From NCBI GenBank assembly GCA_905214875.1, contig CAJMNR010000009.1:17983-81982 (forward strand): 64,000 bases of DNA. The letters run 5' to 3'. Both the position numbers and the translations under genes were made by a program. Below, one piece after another: positions 25,952 to 35,648 of this stretch (positions within the stretch are counted from its first letter, which is position 1; each line of letters starts with the position of its first letter). The notes under the pieces were generated by a model. It did not search any database. It was not told where the DNA came from and worked only from the letters and a program-made list of their open reading frames with translations. The stretch comes from an uncultured bacterium. Lineage in GTDB: Bacteria > Bacillota > Clostridia > Lachnospirales > Lachnospiraceae.

Positions 25952-26494
25952 ATGTGGCATGTTGTTCAGGTACAAACAGGAAATGAATTACAGACAAAAG
26001 ATATTTGTAATCAGTTAATCGAAAAGAAGCTCCTTATTGAGTGTTTTATTCCCTTATATGAAAAAATGAAACGGTATCAAGGAAAGTGGCATAAAGAAAA
26101 GGAAATCTTATTTCCAGGATATATGTTTATTAAGACGGATGATATCGATTCCCTATTTTTGGCGCTTAAAAGCGTACCAAAGCTAACAAAGGTTCTTGGT
26201 GTAGGCCAAGAGTTTGTTCCAATACACGAAAATGAAGAGCGATTTTTAGAGAAGATTCTTAATGAAAATTACACAGTGGAAGTCTCCAAAGGCTATATTG
26301 CCGGAGAACAAGTATACATTACCGATGGCCCTATGAAAAACTTTAGAGGAAAGATTAAGAAGATTAATCGGCATAAGAGAATCGCGATTATTGAACTCGA
26401 TATGTTTGGTAGAAAAACAGAGGCGAGTTTAGGTTTAGAGGTGATTGGAAAGTATGAAAAAGAATGGGGAGTCCAAGAAAACAACGGGAAATAA
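25952..26494 (+). CDS. loaP: NusG-paralogue transcription antiterminator (LoaP type)
   Basis: A 180-residue protein with an N-terminal NusG domain (MWHVVQVQTGNE at the start, LFPGYMFIKTDD near residues 51-62) and a C-terminal KOW domain (GEQVYITDGPMKNFRGKIKKI, about 119-139). The core housekeeping nusG is normally in a secE/rplK setting; a copy inside a polysaccharide locus is the LoaP group, which promotes processive read-through of long biosynthetic operons in Firmicutes. The start at 25952 follows AGGAGGAAG. Its target is expected to be the RNA of this locus, the long array of glycosyltransferase genes that follows. Confidence 0.8.
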   Translation: MWHVVQVQTGNELQTKDICNQLIEKKLLIECFIPLYEKMKRYQGKWHKEKEILFPGYMFIKTDDIDSLFLALKSVPKLTKVLGVGQEFVPIHENEERFLEKILNENYTVEVSKGYIAGEQVYITDGPMKNFRGKIKKINRHKRIAIIELDMFGRKTEASLGLEVIGKYEKEWGVQENNGK

Positions 26495-27572
26495 GACAAA
26501 ACTATTATTATTTGTTGAAGCTTTTGGAGGAGGAGTATTTACATACATCGTGGATCTGGCAAATAGTTTATCAAAAAGTTATGACATAACGATTGCTCAT
26601 GGAATAAGAGAGCAGACACCAAAGGATTATGCAAGCTATTTTGAGGAAGGCATCACATTGATCCATGTAAAGAATTACACAAGAGAAATTAATATGAGAA
26701 AAGATATGAAAGCATTAAAGGAGATGAAAAGGCTTGTGAAAGAAATTAAGCCGGATATTATTCATCTCCATTCTACGAAATCGGGAGTTCTTGGAAGGGT
26801 AGCATTCAGTGGAAAGAAGTATGCCATGTTTTATACGCCGCATGGATATAGCTTTTTAATGGATGACTGCAGCCAGGCGAAGAAGTACATGTATAAGTCA
26901 ATTGAGAAGCTTTGTGGCTTTTCAAGATGCATGACGATTTCCTGTAGTGCAGGAGAAAATCAAGAATCCTTGAAATTAGCTAGAATGTCGGCATATATAA
27001 ATAATGGAATTAATATCGATTATCTACAGCCATTATTAGGACAAGCAGAGGAGAAAAAGAAAAAAGAACTGGTTGTCTTTACGCTTGGAAGAATCTGTTA
27101 TCAAAAGAATCCGGAATTGTTTAATCAGATAGCTGAACAATTGCCGGATATTAATTTTTTATGGATTGGTGACGGAGAATTAAGAGATGTCCTAACAAGC
27201 AAAAATATTAAGGTCACTGGATGGGTAAACCGAGAAGAAGCTTTGAAATATTCAGAAAATGCAGATATCTTCCTTCTGACTTCTTTATGGGAAGGGCTTC
27301 CTATCTCGCTATTGGAAGCTATGTACATGAAGAAAATATGTATTGTCACAAACGTGATTGGAAACCGAGATGTCATCAAGACAGGAGAAAATGGATTTGT
27401 ATGCGATAAGCTTGAGGACTTTGTTGAGGTAATCAAAAGAGTACAAGCCCAAAGAACGGAATTCGATCCTGTGGTAAAAGAAGCGTATAGTCAGATATTG
27501 GACGAATACAATACGAAGGTAATGGCTAAGAAATATAGTGACAGATATCAAGAAGTACTTAAGAGTATTTAG
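26454..27572 (+). CDS. GT4-family glycosyltransferase
   Basis: A 372-residue GT-B fold enzyme. The N-terminal acceptor domain begins LLLFVEAFGGGVFTYIVDLA, and the C-terminal nucleotide-sugar domain has FTLGRICYQKNPELF, WIGDGE and SLWEGLPISLLEA (the E-x7-E donor motif). It should add a sugar, with retention, to the lipid-linked repeat unit on the cytosolic face. The ATG at 26454 lies inside the end of loaP (41-base overlap) behind GGAAAG, so the two are translationally linked. Confidence 0.85.
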   Translation: MKKNGESKKTTGNKTKLLLFVEAFGGGVFTYIVDLANSLSKSYDITIAHGIREQTPKDYASYFEEGITLIHVKNYTREINMRKDMKALKEMKRLVKEIKPDIIHLHSTKSGVLGRVAFSGKKYAMFYTPHGYSFLMDDCSQAKKYMYKSIEKLCGFSRCMTISCSAGENQESLKLARMSAYINNGINIDYLQPLLGQAEEKKKKELVVFTLGRICYQKNPELFNQIAEQLPDINFLWIGDGELRDVLTSKNIKVTGWVNREEALKYSENADIFLLTSLWEGLPISLLEAMYMKKICIVTNVIGNRDVIKTGENGFVCDKLEDFVEVIKRVQAQRTEFDPVVKEAYSQILDEYNTKVMAKKYSDRYQEVLKSI

Positions 27573-27614
27573 CAGATAGAATAATTTACACAAATATGAT
27601 TAAAAGGAGCGGAA

Positions 27615-28790
27615 ATGATTATGATCGCTTTAGTAACCTGTTATTTTCATCCAAATTACGGGAGCATGCTTCAGGCATATGCAACTCAAAAGATAATGGA
27701 AGAATGGGATATCCCATGTGAAAACATATGTATTGACGGACTTAAGAAGGAAATTGATGGAAGTAAAGTAAAGTTTTATTTAAAACAAATAAACAATCCT
27801 CAAGTTTTATCGGGGACGATAGTTCGTATTGTAAAGAAAAAAGTATATCAGAAAGTATTAAAGAATACGGTTGGAACGAATCTAAAGATTCGTAATGCAT
27901 GCTTTCGTAACTTTGTGAATCAGAATTTTATCATATCCAAACGTTATGATTCTAAGAAGCAGTTAACCGAAGAATGTAATAAATATAGTGCCGTAGTAGT
28001 AGGAAGTGATCAGCTTTGGCTGCCAAGCAACATTGAAGCTGATTACTATACGCTTACATGGGTGCCAGATAGTGTTCCAAAGATCGCGTTTTCCACGAGC
28101 TTTGGAACTTCTTTTTTGCCAAAAAAGCATCAACATATGGCAAATCAATTTTTACATCGGTTCCAAGCAATCTCCGTACGAGAAGAGACCGGACAAAAGA
28201 TGATAAAAGAGTATACGGGATTAGACGTGCCGGTTGTATGTGATCCAACCTTGCTTTTTTCGGGTGAAGATTGGATGTGTATACAGAAAAAAGAACGAAT
28301 CATCAAAGACAAATATATCTTGTGCTATTTCCTAGGTAATAACAAAGAGGATCGCCAGTTTGCCAAAAGATTACGAGAACAGACGGGATATAAAATCGTT
28401 GCCTTATTACATTTAGATGAATATATCAAAGGGGATACGCAGTATGCAGATGAGACACCTTATGATATTGGTCCTGGGGAACTTTTGAATCTGATTCGTA
28501 ACGCAGAATATATCGTGACCGATTCGTTTCATGGAAGCGTGTTTTCTATTATTTATAAAAAGATGTTCTTTACCTCAAGAAGGGTAAGAAAAGAAGGTAT
28601 CTTATGTACGAATAATCGACTGGATTCTTTATTTCATAAGCTTGGAATTGAGGGTCGATTGATTCAAGGAAATGAAGACATAGAAGAGTGCTTAGGTCGA
28701 ACAATTGATTACGACAAAGTACATAGTAATTTGGATTCGTTAGTGAAAGAAAGCAAGCAGTATCTACGTAATGCTCTACAATTGCAGTGA
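27615..28790 (+). CDS. Polysaccharide pyruvyl transferase family protein (copy 1)
   Basis: A 391-residue member of the pyruvyl transferase family. Signs are the N-terminal YFHPNYGSMLQAYATQKIM segment, the core VVGSDQLWLPS (about residues 132-142), the KIAFSTSFG strand and the C-terminal TDSFHGSVFSIIYKK motif. These enzymes add pyruvate ketals to exopolysaccharide sugars from phosphoenolpyruvate, although distant members may do other things. A second family member lies at 40760-41869. AAAGGAGCGG precedes the ATG. Confidence 0.8.
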   Translation: MIMIALVTCYFHPNYGSMLQAYATQKIMEEWDIPCENICIDGLKKEIDGSKVKFYLKQINNPQVLSGTIVRIVKKKVYQKVLKNTVGTNLKIRNACFRNFVNQNFIISKRYDSKKQLTEECNKYSAVVVGSDQLWLPSNIEADYYTLTWVPDSVPKIAFSTSFGTSFLPKKHQHMANQFLHRFQAISVREETGQKMIKEYTGLDVPVVCDPTLLFSGEDWMCIQKKERIIKDKYILCYFLGNNKEDRQFAKRLREQTGYKIVALLHLDEYIKGDTQYADETPYDIGPGELLNLIRNAEYIVTDSFHGSVFSIIYKKMFFTSRRVRKEGILCTNNRLDSLFHKLGIEGRLIQGNEDIEECLGRTIDYDKVHSNLDSLVKESKQYLRNALQLQ

Positions 28791-28803
28791 TCGAGGTGGG
28801 AGA

Positions 28804-29943
28804 ATGAAAAATAGTGATAAAAAGAAAGTCTTGTTATTTGTGGATCGTATGAGAGTAGGGGGAATACAGATTCTCCTGCGTGACATCTATAAATATATGA
28901 ATCCTCAAGACGTTACACTGGAATTTTTAGTGTTAGATGATGGAGAGCAGTATCCATTGGAAGAAGAAATCCGCTCACTGGGAGCTACGATCTATAAGTT
29001 AAATGGAATCTGGATTCGCAGTTTGCGTGGATTTAAGGATTATCGAAAAGCAATGGATGCCTTTTTTAAAGAGCATCATGATTATTGTGCGGTTCATATG
29101 AACTCCGGAAGCAAGAACTTTTATTTCTTATATTATGCGAGAAAATACGGCATACCAATTCGAATTGCCCATTCGCATAATACGAATTTTCAAAGTAAGT
29201 CAAAAGCACAGATTCTTCTTGGTAATATATTAAAAGTTCCAATGAAACGGTATGCAACCAATTACTTTGCATGTTCTGAATATGCAGGCGAATGGCTGTT
29301 TGGAAAGAAAAACGTAAAGAATGGAAAGGTGACAGTACTAAAAAACGCAATCGATTTGGATTCCTTTGAATATAGGAAAGAAGTTAGAAAACGTGTCCGA
29401 GAAGAGCTAGGCATCACAAACGATACGATAGTCATTGGACATGTTGGTAGATTTACACCACAGAAAAATCATACGTTTTTGATTGATATCTTTGAAGAAC
29501 TATATAAACAAAATCCTAAATGTATATTGATTCTGGCAGGTATCGGAGAGCTTATGGACGACTGCAAGAAGAAAGTTAAGCTACTAGGATTAGAAAAGCA
29601 AGTCATGTTTTTAGGATTCCGCTCCGACGTGAATGACTTACTTCAAGCTATGGACATCTTCCTAATGCCATCACTTTATGAAGGGTTCCCAGTTACGGGA
29701 ATCGAGGCACAGGCAAGTGGCTTACCTTGTGTGTTTTCCGATACGATTACGAGAGAAGCTAATATTCTAAAAGAAGTCAAGTATATCGGCTTAGATCAAG
29801 ATGTAAAGACGTGGGCAACTGAAGTTTTACAATTGGTTGGTGTCGCAGATCGCGAAGGGTGTAAAAGCATGCTAAAGAAACAAGGGTTTGATATTAGGGA
29901 TTATGTAAATACGTTGAAGAAATATTACATTATTGATGCGTAA
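28804..29943 (+). CDS. GT4-family glycosyltransferase
   Basis: A 379-residue GT-B enzyme: N-terminal LLFVDRMRVGGIQILLRDI, a mid-domain HSHNTNF motif, then IGHVGRFTPQKNHTFLIDIF, and the donor-site signature SLYEGFPVTGIEAQASG. It is clearly related along its length to the enzyme at 32225-33367 (shared HSHN, ACSEYAGEWLF, and VGRF.PQKNH blocks), so the pair are paralogues with probably different linkages. The start at 28804 follows GAGGTGGGAG. An ORF beginning at 28771 overlaps the upstream gene and is not needed. Confidence 0.85.
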   Translation: MKNSDKKKVLLFVDRMRVGGIQILLRDIYKYMNPQDVTLEFLVLDDGEQYPLEEEIRSLGATIYKLNGIWIRSLRGFKDYRKAMDAFFKEHHDYCAVHMNSGSKNFYFLYYARKYGIPIRIAHSHNTNFQSKSKAQILLGNILKVPMKRYATNYFACSEYAGEWLFGKKNVKNGKVTVLKNAIDLDSFEYRKEVRKRVREELGITNDTIVIGHVGRFTPQKNHTFLIDIFEELYKQNPKCILILAGIGELMDDCKKKVKLLGLEKQVMFLGFRSDVNDLLQAMDIFLMPSLYEGFPVTGIEAQASGLPCVFSDTITREANILKEVKYIGLDQDVKTWATEVLQLVGVADREGCKSMLKKQGFDIRDYVNTLKKYYIIDA

Positions 29944-29997
29944 ATATGTCCTAATAAAACAAGGAATTCTACTATTCAATCAAATAGGAGTGTAATA

Positions 29998-30996
29998 ATG
30001 CAAAGAGATATAAAGATTTCTTTAATTAGAGTGATTGCAATGTTTTCAATTGTTCTGTGTCATATTGTACAGGAGTATGAGAAAATCAGTTTTATGGGGC
30101 AAATATTTAATGTGGGTGTATTTATATTTATCTTCATGTCTGGGTTCTTGTATGGAAAGAAAGATATTACGAATGCTAAATCATGGTTATTTAAAAGGGC
30201 AATTAGATTATTTGTACCAATATACATTTTTATGGTGCTACTATTTGTAATTAATGCATTCGCAAATAAATCATTTGATGTAAGCAATTACTTGATTTAT
30301 ATCATTGGGATGCAAGGATTCTTTCCAGCAGTGGAAGGAGCGGCCCACTTATGGTTTATTACTGCATTGATCATTTGCTATCTTATAACACCAGTGCTGT
30401 ACAAGCTTAAGAAATCAGTTTTGCGAATGAATAAGATGCAGTTAATAGTAATCTTGGGTGTATTGATGGGAATACAAGTTATCTTATCGTATACACTTGG
30501 CGTACTAATTGGAAGATATGCATTATATGTAGTCTTGTATATATTCGCATATTATTTAAGTTTTTTAAAAGACTGTAAGCTAAGTAAAAAAATGATTATT
30601 TTGACTACTATCATGATGCTATTAGGCTTATGTATAAGAGTGTTATCCAGAAGATACATTGATGGCAGTGTTCTTTATTCAAATATAATTGTTCTTTATA
30701 CACAATCTATTTTTGGAATATGGTTATTTCTTGCAGTGTATAGATTGCGAGGTATTAACAGAAAACTACATAGAGTGATTGAGTATTTAGATAGCATTTC
30801 TTTTGAAGTATACATTGTACATTACATTTTTATATCAGGAAAATATAGTATGATTTATCTAGCAGAGTATACAATTGTAAATCTAATGTTGTTAGGAGTA
30901 GTTATATTTATAAGTGGAATATTATTACATAAAATAAGCAACTGTTTTACAGCAATACCATATAAACGAGGAAATACTCAGAAAATGAGTGCTTAG
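29998..30996 (+). CDS. Acyltransferase-3 family membrane acetyltransferase
   Basis: A 332-residue protein with about ten transmembrane helices. The N-terminal catalytic region holds VIAMFSIVLCHIVQEY (the His of the family motif near residue 21) and FIFMSGFLYGKKD; the later AAHLWFITALI motif (about 116-126) is also conserved. Acyltransferase-3 proteins move acetyl or other acyl groups onto surface sugars across the membrane. It probably decorates the polysaccharide. An AGGAG site lies 7 bases before the ATG. Confidence 0.85.
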   Translation: MQRDIKISLIRVIAMFSIVLCHIVQEYEKISFMGQIFNVGVFIFIFMSGFLYGKKDITNAKSWLFKRAIRLFVPIYIFMVLLFVINAFANKSFDVSNYLIYIIGMQGFFPAVEGAAHLWFITALIICYLITPVLYKLKKSVLRMNKMQLIVILGVLMGIQVILSYTLGVLIGRYALYVVLYIFAYYLSFLKDCKLSKKMIILTTIMMLLGLCIRVLSRRYIDGSVLYSNIIVLYTQSIFGIWLFLAVYRLRGINRKLHRVIEYLDSISFEVYIVHYIFISGKYSMIYLAEYTIVNLMLLGVVIFISGILLHKISNCFTAIPYKRGNTQKMSA

Positions 30997-31032
30997 AAAC
31001 TGTAATATAAATTATATATTCAAGGAGATATT

Positions 31033-32247
31033 ATGAAGGTTGTATATAATGGAGTCTCAATATGGAATTACAAGTTATCTACGAAAAGTTTGATCCTTTG
31101 TTATCCGATTTTTGTAGTTTTGGGAAAACTGATTCGATGGACCATAATGTATAGCACACTGATAGGATTTAGCGCAGGATGGGGGGCTGTTGATCCGATA
31201 CTAAATAATGATTTCAATTTTCAGTTTTTTGGTATGGAGGAAATTATGGCTACCAGCTCAGATAGTTGGGGGAATGCCATAGCGATATTTAAGATTCTTC
31301 GTGGGATATTCTTTTATGTATTAGATTCCTTTCAGACATTTGAAGTAGCTATCACCATTGTATGGGGGTTGTTTCTTTTGCTTGTTCTAAGTAAGTTGAA
31401 GGATTCAATTGACGTAATCCAATGGCTTTTTATCATGTTGTCATGTATAGTACTGAATATTTTTGATTTTGCATTGGCGAAAGAGCCAATTCAGATGCTT
31501 TATTTTTTATTGATTTTAGCTATATTAGTATCTAAGCAATTATCTTCTTGGCAGAAAGAAGTACTATCGTATGGAGTAATAGTGTTATCTATATTAACTT
31601 TTCGTGTGTATTATTTACTAATTCTATTTTTTGCGCTGATTTTTAAATATGTAATGAAAGTAGTACTTCTGTTAAAAAAACGAAATAAAGAAAAAAGAAG
31701 TAATCAGCTAGCATTATCAAAAATTATTATAGTTTTTCTTGCAATGTTTCTAAGTTATTTTTGCTTTATGACTGTGTTAATGGTTATAAATGGGGGATTC
31801 TATAAAAGATTTTCAGATTGTTTGTTGACAGCTAGTGCTGCAACAAGCGCGTCAAATTCATATATTAAGAATATGATTGCAGATGAAACAACAACTAATG
31901 TTTTTTTAATTGCCTTAGAGTATGCATTAGTGGTCTTTAGAATGACTTTCCCATTGGAATTATTAAGATTAGGAATAAAGTATTATCCCTATGTTGCTTA
32001 TCAAGTATTTACATCAATTCTTATGCTGAAATCATTAGCGTCCTATCGAAAAAATACAAAGGAGCAAAACATAGCCTTAATTATTTATATGGGATTCTTG
32101 TTTGCATCTTGTACATTCGAAGTAGACTTTGGAGCTTGGGTAAGGCATGGTGCGGTGACTTTCCCAGTATTAGTGGTTATGATTGGTGCAATAAAAATAC
32201 GAAAAAGAAGAGAGGTATCCTATTATGTTGAACGACAATATACATAA
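31033..32247 (+). CDS. Polytopic membrane protein, candidate Wzy-type polymerase
   Basis: A 404-residue protein with about ten predicted transmembrane helices and one larger external loop (about residues 245-285). It lacks a recognisable family motif. A Wzx/Wzy-type locus needs a polymerase, and this is the only polytopic gene here that is neither flippase nor acyltransferase, so the Wzy role is inferred by elimination. AAGGAG precedes the ATG, and the 3' end overlaps the next glycosyltransferase by 23 bases. Confidence 0.5.
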   Translation: MKVVYNGVSIWNYKLSTKSLILCYPIFVVLGKLIRWTIMYSTLIGFSAGWGAVDPILNNDFNFQFFGMEEIMATSSDSWGNAIAIFKILRGIFFYVLDSFQTFEVAITIVWGLFLLLVLSKLKDSIDVIQWLFIMLSCIVLNIFDFALAKEPIQMLYFLLILAILVSKQLSSWQKEVLSYGVIVLSILTFRVYYLLILFFALIFKYVMKVVLLLKKRNKEKRSNQLALSKIIIVFLAMFLSYFCFMTVLMVINGGFYKRFSDCLLTASAATSASNSYIKNMIADETTTNVFLIALEYALVVFRMTFPLELLRLGIKYYPYVAYQVFTSILMLKSLASYRKNTKEQNIALIIYMGFLFASCTFEVDFGAWVRHGAVTFPVLVVMIGAIKIRKRREVSYYVERQYT

Positions 32248-33367
32248 AACATTACATATATTAGTGTCTGGTTTTACTTCTAATTATGGTGGAGTAGAGA
32301 CATTTTTGTTTCAACATTTCAAACATATGGATCATGATGTGGTACAAATGGATTTTCTTACACATGTGAAGCATCCTGCTTTTCAAAAAGAGATTGAAGC
32401 AATGGGAGGCAGGTTCTTTTACATTCCTGTAAGAAATAAATATCCTTTGAAGTATCGAAAGGCATTAGATGAATTCTTTAAAAAACATGCAAAAGATTAT
32501 GATGTGTTTTGGTGCAATAAGTGTATGTTGAACAATATTGATTTCTTAAAATATGCTACGAAGTATAAGATTCCAGTGCGTATTCTACATAGTCATAATT
32601 CTTCCAATATGGACACGGGAGTAAAAGGAAAACTGATGGAATTAATGCATAACAAGAATCGTAGAAAGATTTCCTTGTATGTAACAAAGTATTGGGCTTG
32701 TTCAGATTATGCAGCAGAATGGCTTTTTCCTTCAGAGATATATGAAAAGAAGCAATATACATTTATACCGAATGCAGTAGATGTGAGCAAGTTCAGGCTG
32801 AATGATTCACTTAGGAAAAAGATGAGACGACAGTTAGAGGTTGAAAATAACTATGTAATTGGTCATATCGGAAGGTTTAATTATCAAAAGAATCATGAGT
32901 TTTTGATAAGAATTTTTAAGACGGTATATGATAAGGATCCAAATGCGCGTTTACTTCTTATTGGAACTGGCGAATTAGAGGCTTCTGTAAAACAACAGGT
33001 ACATGAATTAAGTCTAGATAGTGTAGTACAGTTTTTAGGGGTAAGACATGATATTCCAGAACTTATGCAGGCAATGGATTGTTTTTTGTTACCATCTAGA
33101 TTCGAAGGCTTGCCAGTGGTAGCAGTGGAGGCACAGGCAGCTGGCGTACCTTGTGTGTTGGCTAGAGATGGAATTACAGAGCAAGTAAAAATTACTGAGA
33201 GTGTTGAATTCTTGAATCTAGATCAGTCTGTAGATGAATGGGCTAAAGAAATTTTAAAACAAGCAGATAAAAGAGAAGATAATTATCAAGTGATGAAAGA
33301 AAGAGGATTTAACATTGATGAAGCAGCGGTAAAACTTATGAATATTTTGTACTGTAATATGGAATAA
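32225..33367 (+). CDS. GT4-family glycosyltransferase
   Basis: A 380-residue GT-B enzyme, paralogous to the one at 28804-29943. Blocks seen are GFTSNYGGVETFLFQHF at the N-terminus, ILHSHNSSN, YWACSDYAAEWLFP, IGHIGRFNYQKNHEFLI and the donor signature SRFEGLPVVAVEAQAAG. Its C-terminal segment DGITEQVKITES...EWAKEILKQ has a degraded relative in the chimeric remnant at 38376-38705. The ATG lies inside the preceding gene (23-base overlap), which links their translation. Confidence 0.85.
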   Translation: MLNDNIHKTLHILVSGFTSNYGGVETFLFQHFKHMDHDVVQMDFLTHVKHPAFQKEIEAMGGRFFYIPVRNKYPLKYRKALDEFFKKHAKDYDVFWCNKCMLNNIDFLKYATKYKIPVRILHSHNSSNMDTGVKGKLMELMHNKNRRKISLYVTKYWACSDYAAEWLFPSEIYEKKQYTFIPNAVDVSKFRLNDSLRKKMRRQLEVENNYVIGHIGRFNYQKNHEFLIRIFKTVYDKDPNARLLLIGTGELEASVKQQVHELSLDSVVQFLGVRHDIPELMQAMDCFLLPSRFEGLPVVAVEAQAAGVPCVLARDGITEQVKITESVEFLNLDQSVDEWAKEILKQADKREDNYQVMKERGFNIDEAAVKLMNILYCNME

Positions 33368-33379
33368 AGGAGCATAGAT

Positions 33380-34549
33380 ATGCGTAAGAAAAAAATATTG
33401 TTTATTATGGAGTCATTGAAAATAGGTGGTGCTGAAAAAAGTCTCTTAACTTTACTGTCCTTGCTTGATTATGATAGATATGAAGTGGAGTTATTTTTAT
33501 TTAGCTATGATGGTGAACTTATGGAATTCATTCCGAAAGAGGTAAAACTATTATCTGAAGATACAAAATATAAGATTTTCAGAAAAAATAGAAAAATGGC
33601 ACCAATGAATTATCTATTAAACGGTGATATAAAAAGAGCTTGGCGGAGTCTAGAATATCTAGTTGGTTGTCTAAAACAAAGAATAACAAAAAAACCATTG
33701 TATATCGGATGGAACTATGTAACACATTTGTTTGATCAAAGAGAATTAAAAGCTGATATCTCAATTGCGTATTTAGAAAGAAAATGTATTTACTTTAACA
33801 TTGATCATGTGAAATCAGATAGAAAAATAGGATTTATTCATAACGACTATAGTGCATATCATTTTGATGATTTATTAGATCGTAAATATTTTAAGTATTA
33901 TGATAAAATCGCAACAGTATCTTCTCATTGTGAAGATGTTTTAAAGGATATTTTTCCTGAATATAAGGAAAAGTTTACAGTAATAAATAACATGGTGTCT
34001 TCCGAGTTGATTCAATCAATGGCGGAAGAAGAGTTACCTCAAAATGTTTATAAAGGAAATGCACCTGTTATCGTAACTGTGGGAAGGCTTGTAAGGCAAA
34101 AAGGCTATGATTATGCAATCGAGGCATGTAAAACGCTAGTGGATGAAGGACAGAAAATAGTATGGTATGCCATAGGAGAGGGACCAGAACGTGCAAAACT
34201 GCAAGAGCAAATAAACTCTCTTGGACTTGAGAAAAACTTTATACTAGTAGGAGCACAAAAAAATCCATATAAATGGATGAATTTTGCAGATGTATATGTA
34301 CAACCATCACGATTTGAAGGGTTTGGAATTACAATTGCAGAAGCAAATTCACTTAATAAGCAAATAGTATGTAGTGATATTCCAGAGTTTAGAGAGCAAT
34401 TAGGGAAAAGAGAAAATTGTTATTTTACAGATGTAAAGACAATGGCAAAATACATTAAATATAATATAAAAACAGATAGCAAAGGCTTTATTACTAATAT
34501 TATCGATAATCAGAAGAATATTGAGAAATTTTATTCCCAATTAGAATAG
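33380..34549 (+). CDS. GT4-family glycosyltransferase
   Basis: A 389-residue GT-B enzyme: ILFIMESLKIGGAEKSLLTLLSLL at the N-terminus (glycosyltransferase acceptor-domain loop), VTVGRLVRQKGYDYAIEAC at the start of the C-terminal domain, AIGEGPER, and the donor motif SRFEGFGITIAEANSL. It is less like the paralogous pair and probably forms a different linkage. An AAGGAGC site precedes the ATG, 12 bases after the previous stop. Confidence 0.85.
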   Translation: MRKKKILFIMESLKIGGAEKSLLTLLSLLDYDRYEVELFLFSYDGELMEFIPKEVKLLSEDTKYKIFRKNRKMAPMNYLLNGDIKRAWRSLEYLVGCLKQRITKKPLYIGWNYVTHLFDQRELKADISIAYLERKCIYFNIDHVKSDRKIGFIHNDYSAYHFDDLLDRKYFKYYDKIATVSSHCEDVLKDIFPEYKEKFTVINNMVSSELIQSMAEEELPQNVYKGNAPVIVTVGRLVRQKGYDYAIEACKTLVDEGQKIVWYAIGEGPERAKLQEQINSLGLEKNFILVGAQKNPYKWMNFADVYVQPSRFEGFGITIAEANSLNKQIVCSDIPEFREQLGKRENCYFTDVKTMAKYIKYNIKTDSKGFITNIIDNQKNIEKFYSQLE

Positions 34550-34556
34550 GAGAAGT

Positions 34557-35639
34557 ATGAAAGAAACGAATAAAAAACTAAATGTTGCAATTGTAACCGA
34601 TTATGCAGCACCATATGGGGGAAACTTTTGGGAATCATTAATGGCTTTAGAAACTCAAATTGTAAAACAAGGCGGTAAAGTTATTTATCTATTTCCAAAA
34701 AAAGCAAAAGATATTAAATGGATCAAAAGATATCAAACAAAAGGGAGAATGATAAAATTTTTACCTGACTCGCTATCAAGTCGATTTCATGAGATGAAGT
34801 CAATTCTAAAAGAAGAACAGATTACAATTGTACATTCGCACTTTACACTTCCCAAAACTCAAGTTTTAGTAAAACTTTTGTGTAAACTAGAAAGGTTGCT
34901 GTTAGTCCAACATTTTCATAACCATTTTGAAGTAAATGGCACGTTATTAAAAAAAGTACTTATAACATGGGCCTTTAAAGGTAATCAAAATATTGGTTGT
35001 TCATATTCAGTTACAGAAAGTATTCCCTACAAAAAAAAGAGAACAGTGGCTAATGCCATTAATTACAAGAGGCTAGATATTTATGATGAAAATTATAAAT
35101 TTAGTGGTGCAACAGAGAAAACTACAATATTTCTTATGTTCGGTTTTGATTATAAGAGAAAGGGTGTAGATTTGGCTATTCGGGCATTAGATAAACTAAA
35201 AGATAAATACCCCTTAAAACTTAAAATAGTTGTTTCTGTAAAAGAGGAAGCGGTAAAAGAGCAGATGGAAGCTGAATTTGGTAAAGTACCAGAGTGGGTG
35301 GAAATTATGCCGCCAAGAGAAGATATTGCAACGTATTATAAAGCAGCAGATGTCTTTCTATCTCCATCAAGGGAAGAAGGATTGTGTTATTCGGTGTTAG
35401 AGGCTATTTATTGTGATGACATCGTTATTTGTAGCAATATCAAAGGGCACCCTTTGGATGTTCCAAATTTATTGATTTTTGGCTCAGAAAAGGTAAATGA
35501 TTTAATAAAGAAATGTGAAAGTACATTGATAGAGAATAAGAAACGAGAGATGGAAAGAAGTAAAGAGTATGTCATAAAGGAATATAGTCTAGGTAATTGG
35601 GTATCTAATATATTAGATTGTTACAAAGAATACAGATAA
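34557..35639 (+). CDS. GT4-family glycosyltransferase
   Basis: A 360-residue GT-B enzyme with an N-terminal VTDYAAPYGGNFWESLMAL loop, HSHFTLPKTQ in the first domain, MFGFDYKRKGVDLAIRAL opening the second domain, and the donor motif SREEGLCYSVLEAIYC near the end. It is more distant from the other four GT4 enzymes here. The gene follows the previous one by 7 bases with TAGGAGAAGT as ribosome site. Confidence 0.8.
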   Translation: MKETNKKLNVAIVTDYAAPYGGNFWESLMALETQIVKQGGKVIYLFPKKAKDIKWIKRYQTKGRMIKFLPDSLSSRFHEMKSILKEEQITIVHSHFTLPKTQVLVKLLCKLERLLLVQHFHNHFEVNGTLLKKVLITWAFKGNQNIGCSYSVTESIPYKKKRTVANAINYKRLDIYDENYKFSGATEKTTIFLMFGFDYKRKGVDLAIRALDKLKDKYPLKLKIVVSVKEEAVKEQMEAEFGKVPEWVEIMPPREDIATYYKAADVFLSPSREEGLCYSVLEAIYCDDIVICSNIKGHPLDVPNLLIFGSEKVNDLIKKCESTLIENKKREMERSKEYVIKEYSLGNWVSNILDCYKEYR

Positions 35640-35648
35640 GAGGATACG

